DNA from: Rhizobiales bacterium Ga0077524 | GTDB lineage: Bacteria; Pseudomonadota; Alphaproteobacteria; Rhizobiales; Hyphomicrobiaceae | DNA: 64,000 nucleotides | Direction of reading: 5' to 3' | NCBI GenBank assembly: GCA_001464755.1 | Contig: LNDR01000411.1 | Location: 1-64,000, forward strand | Part shown: one piece after another, positions 19,182 through 28,641 of the stretch | How the letters are laid out: the number at the start of each line of letters is the position of its first letter | Position numbering within the stretch: position 1 is the first letter of the stretch | Notes under the pieces: generated by a model | The model's input: the letters and a program-made list of their open reading frames with translations, nothing else | Databases searched by the model: none | What the model was told of the DNA's origin: nothing | Made by a program: the position numbers and the translations under genes

Positions 19182-20519
19182 CTAGGCCGTCGCCGCGAAA
19201 CGATTGACGGCCGGCTTGAGGCCGAGGTTCTCGCGCAAGGTCTTTCCGGCGTACTCGGTTCGGAAGAGGCCGCGGCGCTGCAGCTCCGGTGTGATCAGCT
19301 CTACGAAATCCTCGCAGCCCGAAGGCAAGTGCGTCGGCGTGATGTTGAAGCCGTCGCAAGCCCCATGCTCGAACCAGTCCTGCATGACGTCGACGATGTC
19401 GCTCGGCGTGCCGATGAGACAGAAGCCGCCCATGCCAGCAACCTGCTCGTAGAGCTGGCGGATTGTGGGCCTCTCCCGCTTCACGCGTTCGACGATCTGC
19501 TTGCTCAGGCTCTTGATGCCCGTCGGCCCGAAGGCCTCCAGCGGCACCGGCTCGTCGAGCGGATGGCCAGACAGGTCGCCGAACGCATTGCCGAGGCGGT
19601 TGAGACCGACGAGGGGATCCAGAAGTGATTGCAGCACATTGAACTTTGCGCGAGCCTCGTCGCGAGTACGTGCGACGACGGGCCGAAGCGCTGGCAGGAT
19701 TTTCAGATCCTGCGCGTCCCGCTGGTACTTGGCCATGCGCCCCTTGATGTCCGCGTAAAATGCCTGTCCGATCTCCTTTGTCGGATGGATCGCATAGACG
19801 AGGTCAGCCGTTGCGGCAGCAAGCTCTCGGCCTTGCTCGGAGGCTCCCGCCTGAACCACGACCGGATGCCCTTGAGGCGGGCGCGCCATGTTGAGCGGAC
19901 CTCGGACGGTGAAGTAGCGACCCTTGTGGTCGAGCGTGTGCAGCTTGGTCTCGTCGTAGAAGAGCGCATTCCCCTTATCGTAGAGGAAGGCGTCGTCCTC
20001 CCAGCTGTCCCAGAGGCCGCGTACTACCTCCACGAACTCGGCGGCACGGGCATAGCGCGTGTCGTAGTCGAGCTGCTCGTCACGGCCGAAGTTCAGTGCC
20101 TCGGCATCGGACCACGACGTGACGACGTTCCAACCGGCGCGACCGTTGCTGATCCAATCGAGCGTCGCGAACTTGCGGGCCAGATTGTATGGCTCGTTGT
20201 AGGTCGTCGACGCCGTAGTGACGAGGCCGATGTTGCTCGTCACGACGGCAAGCGCCGGAAGCAACGTCATCGGCTCCATCTCGACCAACTCGTAGCCAGC
20301 GCGGACCAGTGAGCCGCGCGGTACGTCACGTTCCCGAATGCCGATGCCGTCGGCAAAGAAAATCAGATCGCACTTGCCCCGCTCGGCGGCCCGGGCGCTA
20401 CGAGCATAGTGCTCGAAGCGCAGCGTCCCATCGGCCGGAACATCGGGATGGCGCCATGCGGCCGGATGGTATCCGAGGCCGCGGATGGACATGCCGATGT
20501 GCATCTGCCTGCGCACCAT
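19182..20519 (-). CDS. Flavin-dependent monooxygenase of the luciferase-like NtaA/SnaA/DszA family
   Basis: ARKFATLDWISNGRAGWNVVTSWSDAEALNFG, GHPVVVQAGASEQGRELAA; start ATG 20519. Confidence 0.9.
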   Translation of the reverse strand: MVRRQMHIGMSIRGLGYHPAAWRHPDVPADGTLRFEHYARSARAAERGKCDLIFFADGIGIRERDVPRGSLVRAGYELVEMEPMTLLPALAVVTSNIGLVTTASTTYNEPYNLARKFATLDWISNGRAGWNVVTSWSDAEALNFGRDEQLDYDTRYARAAEFVEVVRGLWDSWEDDAFLYDKGNALFYDETKLHTLDHKGRYFTVRGPLNMARPPQGHPVVVQAGASEQGRELAAATADLVYAIHPTKEIGQAFYADIKGRMAKYQRDAQDLKILPALRPVVARTRDEARAKFNVLQSLLDPLVGLNRLGNAFGDLSGHPLDEPVPLEAFGPTGIKSLSKQIVERVKRERPTIRQLYEQVAGMGGFCLIGTPSDIVDVMQDWFEHGACDGFNITPTHLPSGCEDFVELITPELQRRGLFRTEYAGKTLRENLGLKPAVNRFAATA

Positions 20520-20545
20520 GGTCGTGCCCTCCAGAGGCGGACGAC

Positions 20546-20983
20546 CTAAAGCTTCTCGACGCCGGCGCGGGCACAATCCTCGTCCTCTTGCGCCGTGCCA
20601 CCGCCAACGCCGCATGCGCCGATGAGCGTGCTGCCCTTGAAAATCGGCACGGCCCCTTGGCCGAGGAACATGTGGTTGCCCTCGGCCATGACGATCCCGC
20701 GCAGCGTCGGGTGATCGGCCCGGGCGGTGAGGTCGCCACTCGGTCGACCGAATGCTGCGGATGCGACAGCCTTGCCTTGGCTGCCATAGGATCCCGCCCA
20801 CATGGCGCCGTCCATGCGCTGAAAGGCAACCAGTCGGCCGCCTGCATCGCAGACGGCAATGTTCATCTTGGCGCCAATTTCGTTGGCCTTTGCGATAGCG
20901 CCGGCGATGATCCGGTTGGCCTCGGCGAGTGTCAGGCTCATGGCGTGTGCTCCTCTGCTCGCGATTACGGTGCTCGTCGTCAA
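20546..20983 (-). CDS. GlcG/HbpS family heme-binding-like protein
   Basis: MSLTLAEANRIIAGAIAKANEIGAKMNIAVCDAGGRLVAFQRMDGA; GACGVGGGTAQEDEDCARAG. Confidence 0.88.
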   Translation of the reverse strand: MTTSTVIASRGAHAMSLTLAEANRIIAGAIAKANEIGAKMNIAVCDAGGRLVAFQRMDGAMWAGSYGSQGKAVASAAFGRPSGDLTARADHPTLRGIVMAEGNHMFLGQGAVPIFKGSTLIGACGVGGGTAQEDEDCARAGVEKL

Positions 20984-22692
20984 TTTCCAGCAAGAATGGC
21001 GTCTGCGATTTTCTCGGCCGTCATGATAGTCGGGAAATTGGTATTGGCGCAGGGCACGACCGGGAAGATCGAGGCATCCACCACGCGAAGGCCGCCGACA
21101 CCGCGCACCCGGCCGCTCGGGTCAGTAACCGCCATGGGATCGTCGCGTGAACCCATGCGACATGTGCACGAGGCGTGCCATACACCGACGGCCGCCTTGC
21201 GGATGAAGGCCTCGGCCTCGTCCTCGTTGTGGCGCACGCCGTCCATGGTGAAACCTTCCATGATCAGCTTCTCGATCAGGATCTTGCGCAGGAATCCCGG
21301 GCCATCCAGCAGCTTGGCCATGATCGTCGTCAGAATTTTGTTCTTGGTGTTGATCTCGCCGACCTGGCGCACCTTGTCGGAATAGCTGGCTGGGAAGGGG
21401 TTGGCGATCATCTGCTGCATGGCGGGATCCTCATAGATCGGCGCCAATCGCTTAATGCCGTCGGCGATGCGCTCGAGGTCACGCCGATCCGACAGCAGGT
21501 TGAACTCGACCGCCGGTTCGTCCGAGGGATTGCGGCTCTGCAGGCGAACCTGACCGCTCTCGGAGAAAGTCTTGTTGACGAACAGAATGAAGGTGCCGAT
21601 CTGCTCTCCGACCGCATGCCAAGACGTCTTCGTGGCTCCCACGACGAACATGTCGCCGGGGGGAGCACCACCGATATGCGAGGAATAGCGCGCACCGATG
21701 AAGAGATGGCGGCGGGTCTCCTTGTTGGTGACGCGGGCGGCGGGTTTCAGGAAGGCGGCCAGCGCGATCGAGGGATGATCCATCAACCGCTGGCCAACGC
21801 CCGAAAGGGCGTGGCGCACAGGAATATCGAGATCGCGCAGATGTCCAGGCGGGCCGATGCCAGCGCGCATCAGATGCGCGGGTGAATGGATCGCGCCAGA
21901 CGAGAGGATCACCTCTTTGGCGCGGAACTCGGTCGTGCGTCCTGCGACGCGGGCTTTGACACCGACGCAACGCAAGTCCTCGAAGATGAGTTCGGTCACC
22001 TGCGTGTCTGTCGAGATCGTCAGGTTCGGCCGTTTGCGCACCTCGGCGTTGAGATAGCCGATCGCGGCGGAGACTCGCTGCTCGTTGGCATTCGAGATGG
22101 TTACGGGAAAGAAGCCATCCTCGAAATGCCCGTTCTGATCGGCAAGCTCCTTGTAGCCAGCCCGTATGAACGCCTGTTTGAGGGCTTTCGCATGCCCGGG
22201 CCATTGCGACTCCGGCACGCGGCGCACCGGGATCGGTCCGTCCTGGCCATGCCACTCGTTGTTGAAATCGAGGTCGCGCTCGAGCTTCTTGAAGTAGGGG
22301 AGCACGCTGTCCCACTTCCAGCCGGTCGCACCGCGGGCCTCCCATTCCTCATAGTCGGTCGGAGCACCGCGGTTTGCCATCTGCCCGTTGATTGCGGAGC
22401 CGCCACCGAGCACGCGCGCCTGCTCGTATTTCCTGAGGCGCGGCTTCGGCGCGGTCGGGTCGTTGTTGTGCGAGACGACCTCGGTTGAGACCTTCAGCTC
22501 CGACCATAGGAAGCGATTGTTGAGATAGGCGGTACCGGAATAGGAATCGAGCACCTCCTTCGGCTCCCGGCCCGGCGGAGTATCCTCTCCCGCCTCGCAA
22601 ACGAGCACGCGTTTGCTGGAGAGTGCGGTCAAGCGGCTTGCGAGCACCGAGCCGGCAGACCCGCCACCGACGATGATGTAGTCGAATTCCAT
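20980..22692 (-). CDS. GMC family oxidoreductase (choline dehydrogenase-like)
   Basis: MEFDYIIVGGGSAGSVLASRLT; ARVLGGGSAINGQMANRG; GVWHASCTCRMG. Confidence 0.95.
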   Translation of the reverse strand: MEFDYIIVGGGSAGSVLASRLTALSSKRVLVCEAGEDTPPGREPKEVLDSYSGTAYLNNRFLWSELKVSTEVVSHNNDPTAPKPRLRKYEQARVLGGGSAINGQMANRGAPTDYEEWEARGATGWKWDSVLPYFKKLERDLDFNNEWHGQDGPIPVRRVPESQWPGHAKALKQAFIRAGYKELADQNGHFEDGFFPVTISNANEQRVSAAIGYLNAEVRKRPNLTISTDTQVTELIFEDLRCVGVKARVAGRTTEFRAKEVILSSGAIHSPAHLMRAGIGPPGHLRDLDIPVRHALSGVGQRLMDHPSIALAAFLKPAARVTNKETRRHLFIGARYSSHIGGAPPGDMFVVGATKTSWHAVGEQIGTFILFVNKTFSESGQVRLQSRNPSDEPAVEFNLLSDRRDLERIADGIKRLAPIYEDPAMQQMIANPFPASYSDKVRQVGEINTKNKILTTIMAKLLDGPGFLRKILIEKLIMEGFTMDGVRHNEDEAEAFIRKAAVGVWHASCTCRMGSRDDPMAVTDPSGRVRGVGGLRVVDASIFPVVPCANTNFPTIMTAEKIADAILAGN

Positions 22693-22862
22693 TGCCTTCC
22701 CCGTCTCGCTCCCTCGTTTCGATCAAGCATGCCCCTCGATGAGAGGCAGTGCAATCGAGGTTTGTGGCTCTGCTTCAGGGCCTGCTCCGAATGGGTGCCA
22801 CGTCACGCCTGCAATTGAGCACCGACGTAGCTTTCGGCCATTGCCGTTTGCGCCGCGCGCGA

Positions 22863-22941
22863 GTGCATCGAGTGCATCGAGTGCATCGAGTGCATCGAGT
22901 GCATCGAGTGCATCGAGTGCATCGAGTGCATCGAGTGCATC
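22863..22941. repeat. 9-bp tandem repeat (gtgcatcga)n, about 8.8 copies
   Basis: Direct reading: gtgcatcga repeats every 9 nt from 22863 to 22934, with a partial copy gtgcatc to 22941. Confidence 0.97.
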
Positions 22942-23236
22942 AGGAAGGCAAGCTCAGCCGACTGAATGCCAGCGTCGAAGAAGGCAGGAGAGTGGAGGCA
23001 ATCAAGCAGCCCCGTCAGCCATCAGGAGAAACGGGTCCCGCGTGGGTCGCACAGACCAGTTCGCTCGATCAGGTCGGCAAGCCCGCAATAATCCCGAGCC
23101 ATGCCAGCAGGCCCACGCGCTCCGAGGGCGTGACCGCCGACGCAGGCATGCTCGCGGCAGGCCGGTCGGCCCTGCACCGATGATCTCGACCTGGGTTCGC
23201 TCCGACCGCTGCAAAAGATGTGTTACGGGCTCAGCG

Positions 23237-24298
23237 TCACACGGTGGCGATGGCATTGGCCGGCGACCCGACCGCGCCAGGCAGGTTCAAGGGTGGTGCG
23301 GTCATCAAGAACGACGAGCGGTTGTTCTTTCTCAACCAATCGGCAAGCTCGGAGAGGCGCCAGATCTCACCCAGGTTGACGCCCAGCTTGAAGAGAGCGT
23401 GGTGGTGCAGTGGAAGCAGCACGCACTGACCGGGCTTCGGTGGCGCGTCATACATCTCGACGGCGTAGTTGTCGGCGATAAGGGCCGAGACCTTGGATTC
23501 GGAGATCCACCGCAACAGACGGTCGTCCCGGCCGTCGAGGCCGCAGCAATGACCGTGCAGCCATTCAGGCGTCGGCTTCTTCTTCGCCTCGAAGATCACC
23601 TCGTCGAAGCCGGTCCGGAAGCAGACCATGTCACCGGGGAGCACCTTGATCCCATCGGCGGCAAAGATCCGCATCAAGTCATCATAGTCGACCGGCTTCT
23701 TGGCACGCCCAAAATGCGCCTCGAGATCGACCATCACGGCGCGGCCCTGGATGCACTTCTTCGCCATATTCTCGACGCCGAGAGCATTGGCGGACGATGT
23801 GCCGACCGCAGGCACCATGGTGCCGGGGACGCCGCCGGCATCCTTGCCCTCTGTTGGCCCGAGGATCTCGTGGGAAAGCCGATAGCCGTTGTAGAATACG
23901 GGCTCACCCGTTCCGTCACCGTCGGCATCGAACAGCGCCCCGACGTGGGCGAGTGTATCCCACTGACTGGAATATTGCAGGTGGAGCAGCACCATGTCGT
24001 CGTTGACGACGTCCAGCATACCGGGGTGATCCCACTCGGCGCGGTAGCCCCAGTTCGGCTTGTCGTTCCTGAGTGTCGGGCGGATCTGCGGCGGAAAACG
24101 GCGCGGATTCAACGCATTGCCACCGGGATGGTCGAGCGGCATGGAGAGGCAGAAGGTCTGACCCGTCTTCACCTCGGCGATGCCTTGGCGCACCTTCTCA
24201 GCCGTGATCTCGTTCAAGCGGCCGAGCTGGTCGTCAATACCATAGTCGCCCCATGTCGAACCTTCGGGGCGGTTCTTCCAGCGGTGGTTGCTCGGCAT
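23237..24298 (-). CDS. Cyclase family protein (kynurenine formamidase-like fold)
   Basis: TFCLSMPLDHPGGNALNPRRFPPQ..., SSQWDTLAHVGALFD. Confidence 0.85.
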   Translation of the reverse strand: MPSNHRWKNRPEGSTWGDYGIDDQLGRLNEITAEKVRQGIAEVKTGQTFCLSMPLDHPGGNALNPRRFPPQIRPTLRNDKPNWGYRAEWDHPGMLDVVNDDMVLLHLQYSSQWDTLAHVGALFDADGDGTGEPVFYNGYRLSHEILGPTEGKDAGGVPGTMVPAVGTSSANALGVENMAKKCIQGRAVMVDLEAHFGRAKKPVDYDDLMRIFAADGIKVLPGDMVCFRTGFDEVIFEAKKKPTPEWLHGHCCGLDGRDDRLLRWISESKVSALIADNYAVEMYDAPPKPGQCVLLPLHHHALFKLGVNLGEIWRLSELADWLRKNNRSSFLMTAPPLNLPGAVGSPANAIATV

Positions 24299-24540
24299 GG
24301 ATCTCGTCTCCTCCGGAGGGCATTCTGGCGGAATTTCCAATCAAGCATACGCGAGACGCGCCTGTGGGCAATACGGCCGGCGCACAGGGCAGATGCCGAA
24401 CTCTCGTTGTCGGGCCAAACGCACTACGGGAGCCGCCATCTCATGTCCGGACTTTTCGCGCCACTCGGATTGGCCTAGCCTTGTCGTCGTGACAACGCGC
24501 CGGCTCCCGTGGCCTGCGCCAACTAGCCCGAGAAGGAGGA

Positions 24541-25434
24541 GTGCCCGTGGCCATTTCCATCCGCCAGCTCACGCCCATATTCGCCGGCGAGGTATCCGGT
24601 GTCGACTTGACGAAGGCGCTCGGCAAGGACGAGGTCGTCGCCCTCGAGGCCGGCATGGACAAATACGCCGTTCTCGTCATTCCCGGCCAAAGGATCAGCG
24701 ACGAGCAGCAGCAGGCGTTCTCCAGGAATTTCGGTCCCCTCGAGAACGCTCGAGGTGGCAACATCACCAAGGACACCGACAAGCGTCTAGCCGAAGGCAT
24801 GAACGACGTCTCCAACCTCGACAAGGACGGCAAGCCGCTGCCAAAGGACAGCCGTCAACACCTCTTCAACATCGGCAACATGCTGTGGCACTCGGACAGC
24901 TCCTTCCGCGCCGTCCCGGCCAAGTACTCGCTTCTATCGTGCCGGATCCTCAACACGAACGGCGGCAATACCGAGTTCGCCGACATGCGTGCCGCCTACG
25001 ACGATCTCGATACCGCCACCAAGGCCGAGATCGAGGACATGGTCTGCGAGCACTCGCTGATGCATTCGCGCGGCTCGCTCGGCTTCTCCGAATTCACGGC
25101 CGAGGAGAAGGCAATGTTCAAGCCGGTGCGCCAACGCCTCGTACGCACGCACCCAGTGACGGGCCGGAAATCGCTCTATCTCTCGTCCCATGCCGGCACG
25201 ATCCTCGGAATGACCATGCCGGAGGCCCGCATTCTGCTGCGCGACCTCACCGAGCACGCGACGCAGCCGAAATTCGTCTACGTGCACCGCTGGCAACTCC
25301 ACGACCTCGTCATCTGGGACAATCGCCAGGTGCTGCATCGCGTCCGCCGTTACGATACGAGCCAGCCCCGAGACATGCGCCGCACGACCGTCGCCGGCAA
25401 CACCATGACCGCGGCCCAGGCCGAGGCCGCCTGA
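24541..25434 (+). CDS. TauD/TfdA family Fe(II)/2-oxoglutarate dioxygenase
   Basis: LWHSDSSFRAVPAKYSLL (HxD), WDNRQVLHRVRRYDTSQPRDMRRTTV (distal His/Arg); GTG start after agaaggagga. Confidence 0.93.
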   Translation: MPVAISIRQLTPIFAGEVSGVDLTKALGKDEVVALEAGMDKYAVLVIPGQRISDEQQQAFSRNFGPLENARGGNITKDTDKRLAEGMNDVSNLDKDGKPLPKDSRQHLFNIGNMLWHSDSSFRAVPAKYSLLSCRILNTNGGNTEFADMRAAYDDLDTATKAEIEDMVCEHSLMHSRGSLGFSEFTAEEKAMFKPVRQRLVRTHPVTGRKSLYLSSHAGTILGMTMPEARILLRDLTEHATQPKFVYVHRWQLHDLVIWDNRQVLHRVRRYDTSQPRDMRRTTVAGNTMTAAQAEAA

Positions 25435-25455
25435 AACAACCGCGGAGCAAGATGA

Positions 25456-26826
25456 ATGGACGCCATTGCAGCTTTCGCGGACCACGTTGCCCGCTCGCGC
25501 TACGAGGATCTCCCGAAGGCGGCAGTGGCGGCCGCCAAGACGTTCATCCTCGATACCTTCGGCGTTGGCCTTGCAGGTAGCAACGGCCCACGCGCGCCGG
25601 AGCTGGCCACCGCGCAGACACTCTCGGGCGAAGGCATGTCCGCACGCGTCTGGGGCAACGGCGCCTATCTGCCCGCGCCGGCAGCGGCCATGTGCAACGC
25701 CTATCAGGCCCACTGCTCCGAGTTCGACTGCGTCCACGAGAAGGCCGTCGTACATGCGATGACCGCTGTTCTGGCCGCATCCATGGCCGGTGCCGAGCGC
25801 CGCGGCGACGTTACGGGAAGCGATCTCATCCTGGCATGCGCTCTGGGCGTGGATGTCGCTGCCGGCTTGGGCGTGGCGGCCGAGACCGGCCTGCGTTTTT
25901 TCCGACCCGCGACCGCGGGCGCGTTCGGCGCAACGGGGGCACTCGGGAAGCTGATGGGCTTCGACGCAGCACGTCAGACACAGGCGTTCTCTCTTGTCTA
26001 CGGCCAAGTGTCAGGCACCATGCAGGCCCATACCGAAGGTTCGCCGCTCCTCGCCCTGCAACTCGGCTTCAATGCACGCAACGCCGTCGTCGCCTGCGAT
26101 CTCGCGGCCGCCGGCTTCGAAGGCCCGGCGAACGTCCTCGAAGGCCCCTTTGGATACTTCCGCCTGATTGAAGCCAAAGGTGATCCCAGCACCGTCGCCA
26201 CAACGCTCGGCAAGATCTGGCGAGTCACCGAGTTGGCACACAAACCGTGGCCCTCCGGCCGCGCGACGCACGGTGTGATGGAAGCGTGCCTTGCGATCCG
26301 CGCGAAGGTGGGCCTCACAACCGACCAAATCGCGCACGTCACAGCCTGGGTCCCGCCACTGGTCAATCACTTGGTCGGCCGTCCGTGGAAGCCGGAGATG
26401 GATATCAACTATGCGCGCCTGTGTACGCGCTTCACCGCTGCCCGCATCCTATTGAACGGCACGCTTCGCCTCAGCGATTTCACCCCTGCGATCTACCGCG
26501 AGCCGACAACCGCCGCACTCGCCCAGCGCATCGCAATCGAGGTTCGCGACGCGGGCGATCCGAACGCCTTGACCCCGGTCGAAGTCGAGATTGTGACGAC
26601 CGATGGCCAGCGACACAGCGCATCCCTCGACACCGTCCTCGGCAATCCCGCAAAGCCACTCTCGCGCGAGGCACATCTCGCGAAGTTCCGGGGCAATGCG
26701 GCGGCCGCCTACCGGCCTCTTGCGCCGAGCCTGATGGACCGGTTGATCGAGACGGTCGATCGGCTCGAGAGCTTGCCCGACGTCCGCATCCTGGCCGATC
26801 TGTTGGCACCATTACCGTCGGACTAG
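25456..26826 (+). CDS. MmgE/PrpD family protein
   Basis: FILDTFGVGLAGSNGP, NAYQAHCSEFDCVHEKAVVHAMTAVLAA; KPWPSGRATHGVMEA. Confidence 0.92.
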   Translation: MDAIAAFADHVARSRYEDLPKAAVAAAKTFILDTFGVGLAGSNGPRAPELATAQTLSGEGMSARVWGNGAYLPAPAAAMCNAYQAHCSEFDCVHEKAVVHAMTAVLAASMAGAERRGDVTGSDLILACALGVDVAAGLGVAAETGLRFFRPATAGAFGATGALGKLMGFDAARQTQAFSLVYGQVSGTMQAHTEGSPLLALQLGFNARNAVVACDLAAAGFEGPANVLEGPFGYFRLIEAKGDPSTVATTLGKIWRVTELAHKPWPSGRATHGVMEACLAIRAKVGLTTDQIAHVTAWVPPLVNHLVGRPWKPEMDINYARLCTRFTAARILLNGTLRLSDFTPAIYREPTTAALAQRIAIEVRDAGDPNALTPVEVEIVTTDGQRHSASLDTVLGNPAKPLSREAHLAKFRGNAAAAYRPLAPSLMDRLIETVDRLESLPDVRILADLLAPLPSD

Positions 26827-26827
26827 G

Positions 26828-28219
26828 TCATCCAAAGGCGCCGCGTACGAGCCCGGGCAAACGGGCGCCGAGCGTGATCGCCCGGGTAATGAACAGCACC
26901 AAGTACGACGCCCAAAGGCCATGGTTCCCGAACGCCTCACCGAGGACCCAGAACGCGACGAAGAACACGCCGATCGAGACGATCATCATATTGCGCATGT
27001 CGCGCGTGCGCGTCGCACCGGTGAAGATGCCATCGAGCTGGAAGCACCAGACGCCTGCGAGCGGCCCCAGGGCAACCCAAACGAGATAGGCGAGCGCCAC
27101 CGCCTGCACCTCGGGGCTCTTGGCGCTGATCGCGATGATATGGGGCCCTGCCAGCCAGATCACAAAGCTGAGCAGCACCGCGAAAATCCCCGCCCATAGA
27201 GTCGATATCGCGACGGCGCGATCAAACCCGGCCCGGTCGCGTGCCCCCACGCTGCGGCCGACCAACGCTTCCGCCGCGAATGCGAAGCCGTCGAGCAGAT
27301 AGATCGAGATCGCCATGATGCTGAACAGGAGTGCGTTGGCAGCCAGCGTCACATCTCCAGCCTTGGCTCCCTCCGACGTGAACACCACGAGCGCCGCATA
27401 GCCCGTGAGCGACCGCACCACGAGATCGCCGTTGATCACGAGCGATCGCTTGAGCTTGCCGGCGTCGAGCGCGTCCGGGAGAGGTGCGCGGGCCCCCATC
27501 CCGCTCGCGATCCGCATTGCGACGGCGAGCCCAGTCAGCGCCGCGATGTTCTCCGCAACGAGCGCGCCCCATGCAACGCCAGCAACTCCGCCGCCGAGCA
27601 CGAGCCCGAATAGCAGCGCGAGACCGATGTTCAAGAGATTGAGGAAGAGTTGCAGCACGAAAGCGACACCCGCCCGTCCTAGTCCGATCAACCAGCCGAG
27701 CAGCGCGAAGTTGACGAGGCCCGCCGGTGCCGCCCAGATCCGGATATCGAAATAGATGGTCGCCGCCGCCAGCACTTCCGCCGAGCCACCTGTAAGCCAG
27801 AATGCGCCTGCCCGTACGGGCACCTGCAGCATGACGAGCGCGGCGCCGCAGACCAGCGCCACCATCAGCGCCCGCAGCAGATGGCCGGCGATCTCGCGCT
27901 TCTCGCCGGCGCCGAACGCCTGCGCGGTAAGCCCTGTCGTCCCCATGCGCAGGAACGAAAACGTCCAGTAGAGCATGTTGAAGATGACAGAACCGATCGC
28001 CACCCCGCCCATCAGATGCGGCACGCCGAGTTGCCCGACAACGGCCGTATCGACGAAGCCGATCAGGGGCACCGTGGCATTGGAGAGTGTAATCGGCAGC
28101 GCAATGGCCAACACCTCGGCATGGCCGATCCGTCCCGACACCGAGGACGGTTGCCGGTCGGCGGCCTCGGGTGCTGGCAGTCCGCCCCCGGACTTCGCTG
28201 CGGCAGACCCGTCGTTCAT
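26828..28219 (-). CDS. MATE family efflux transporter
   Basis: IALPITLSNATVPLIGFVDTAVVGQLG; 12-TM pattern; start ATG 28219. Confidence 0.93.
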   Translation of the reverse strand: MNDGSAAAKSGGGLPAPEAADRQPSSVSGRIGHAEVLAIALPITLSNATVPLIGFVDTAVVGQLGVPHLMGGVAIGSVIFNMLYWTFSFLRMGTTGLTAQAFGAGEKREIAGHLLRALMVALVCGAALVMLQVPVRAGAFWLTGGSAEVLAAATIYFDIRIWAAPAGLVNFALLGWLIGLGRAGVAFVLQLFLNLLNIGLALLFGLVLGGGVAGVAWGALVAENIAALTGLAVAMRIASGMGARAPLPDALDAGKLKRSLVINGDLVVRSLTGYAALVVFTSEGAKAGDVTLAANALLFSIMAISIYLLDGFAFAAEALVGRSVGARDRAGFDRAVAISTLWAGIFAVLLSFVIWLAGPHIIAISAKSPEVQAVALAYLVWVALGPLAGVWCFQLDGIFTGATRTRDMRNMMIVSIGVFFVAFWVLGEAFGNHGLWASYLVLFITRAITLGARLPGLVRGAFG

Positions 28220-28551
28220 CAGTCGCGACGCTCGCTGCGCCCGCCTAGGAAACCAAGCAGGCGCGCGATGAGCCAGATCGGCACCACGACCACCGCACCC
28301 AGGACAAGGTAGGCAAAGATGCTCTCGAACACGCCGAATCCGAGCATCGAGATGCGATGAATGAGCATCTGCACGTGATAGAGAAGGGTCTCGGGCCTGA
28401 TTTCGAGTGCCGACATGACGATGCCGACGATGATCGAGAGGACGACAAGACGCACGATCACGCCGATCGGATTGCCGCCGAGAAACCTGTTCCTGTCCAC
28501 GCGCCGCTCCCAGGTCGTACTCGGCTCGCGGGGCAGCCATTGCCGCCGCAA
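28219..28551 (-). CDS. Small integral membrane protein of unknown function
   Basis: Two or more hydrophobic helices; stop/start overlap with the MATE gene suggests coupling. Confidence 0.65.
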   Translation of the reverse strand: MRRQWLPREPSTTWERRVDRNRFLGGNPIGVIVRLVVLSIIVGIVMSALEIRPETLLYHVQMLIHRISMLGFGVFESIFAYLVLGAVVVVPIWLIARLLGFLGGRSERRD

Positions 28552-28641
28552 GCATCAATCCCCAATCAACGGTCCCGATAGCACGAACGGCAGACGATCG
28601 CGACAGCCTCTCCCCGACGCCCCCCTCGAGAGACGGTCCGC

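Noticed and set aside
20520-20993. N-terminal extension of ORF 19182..20993
   Set aside because: Upstream part is an alternate frame of the HbpS-like gene; monooxygenase homology starts at ATG 20519.
22863-22941. CRISPR array
   Set aside because: Contiguous 9-bp units without spacers; a simple tandem repeat.
22739-24478. 579-aa plus-strand ORF covering the 9-bp repeat
   Set aside because: Antisense to the cyclase gene and extended by the in-phase repeat; low-complexity N-terminus (SASSASS).
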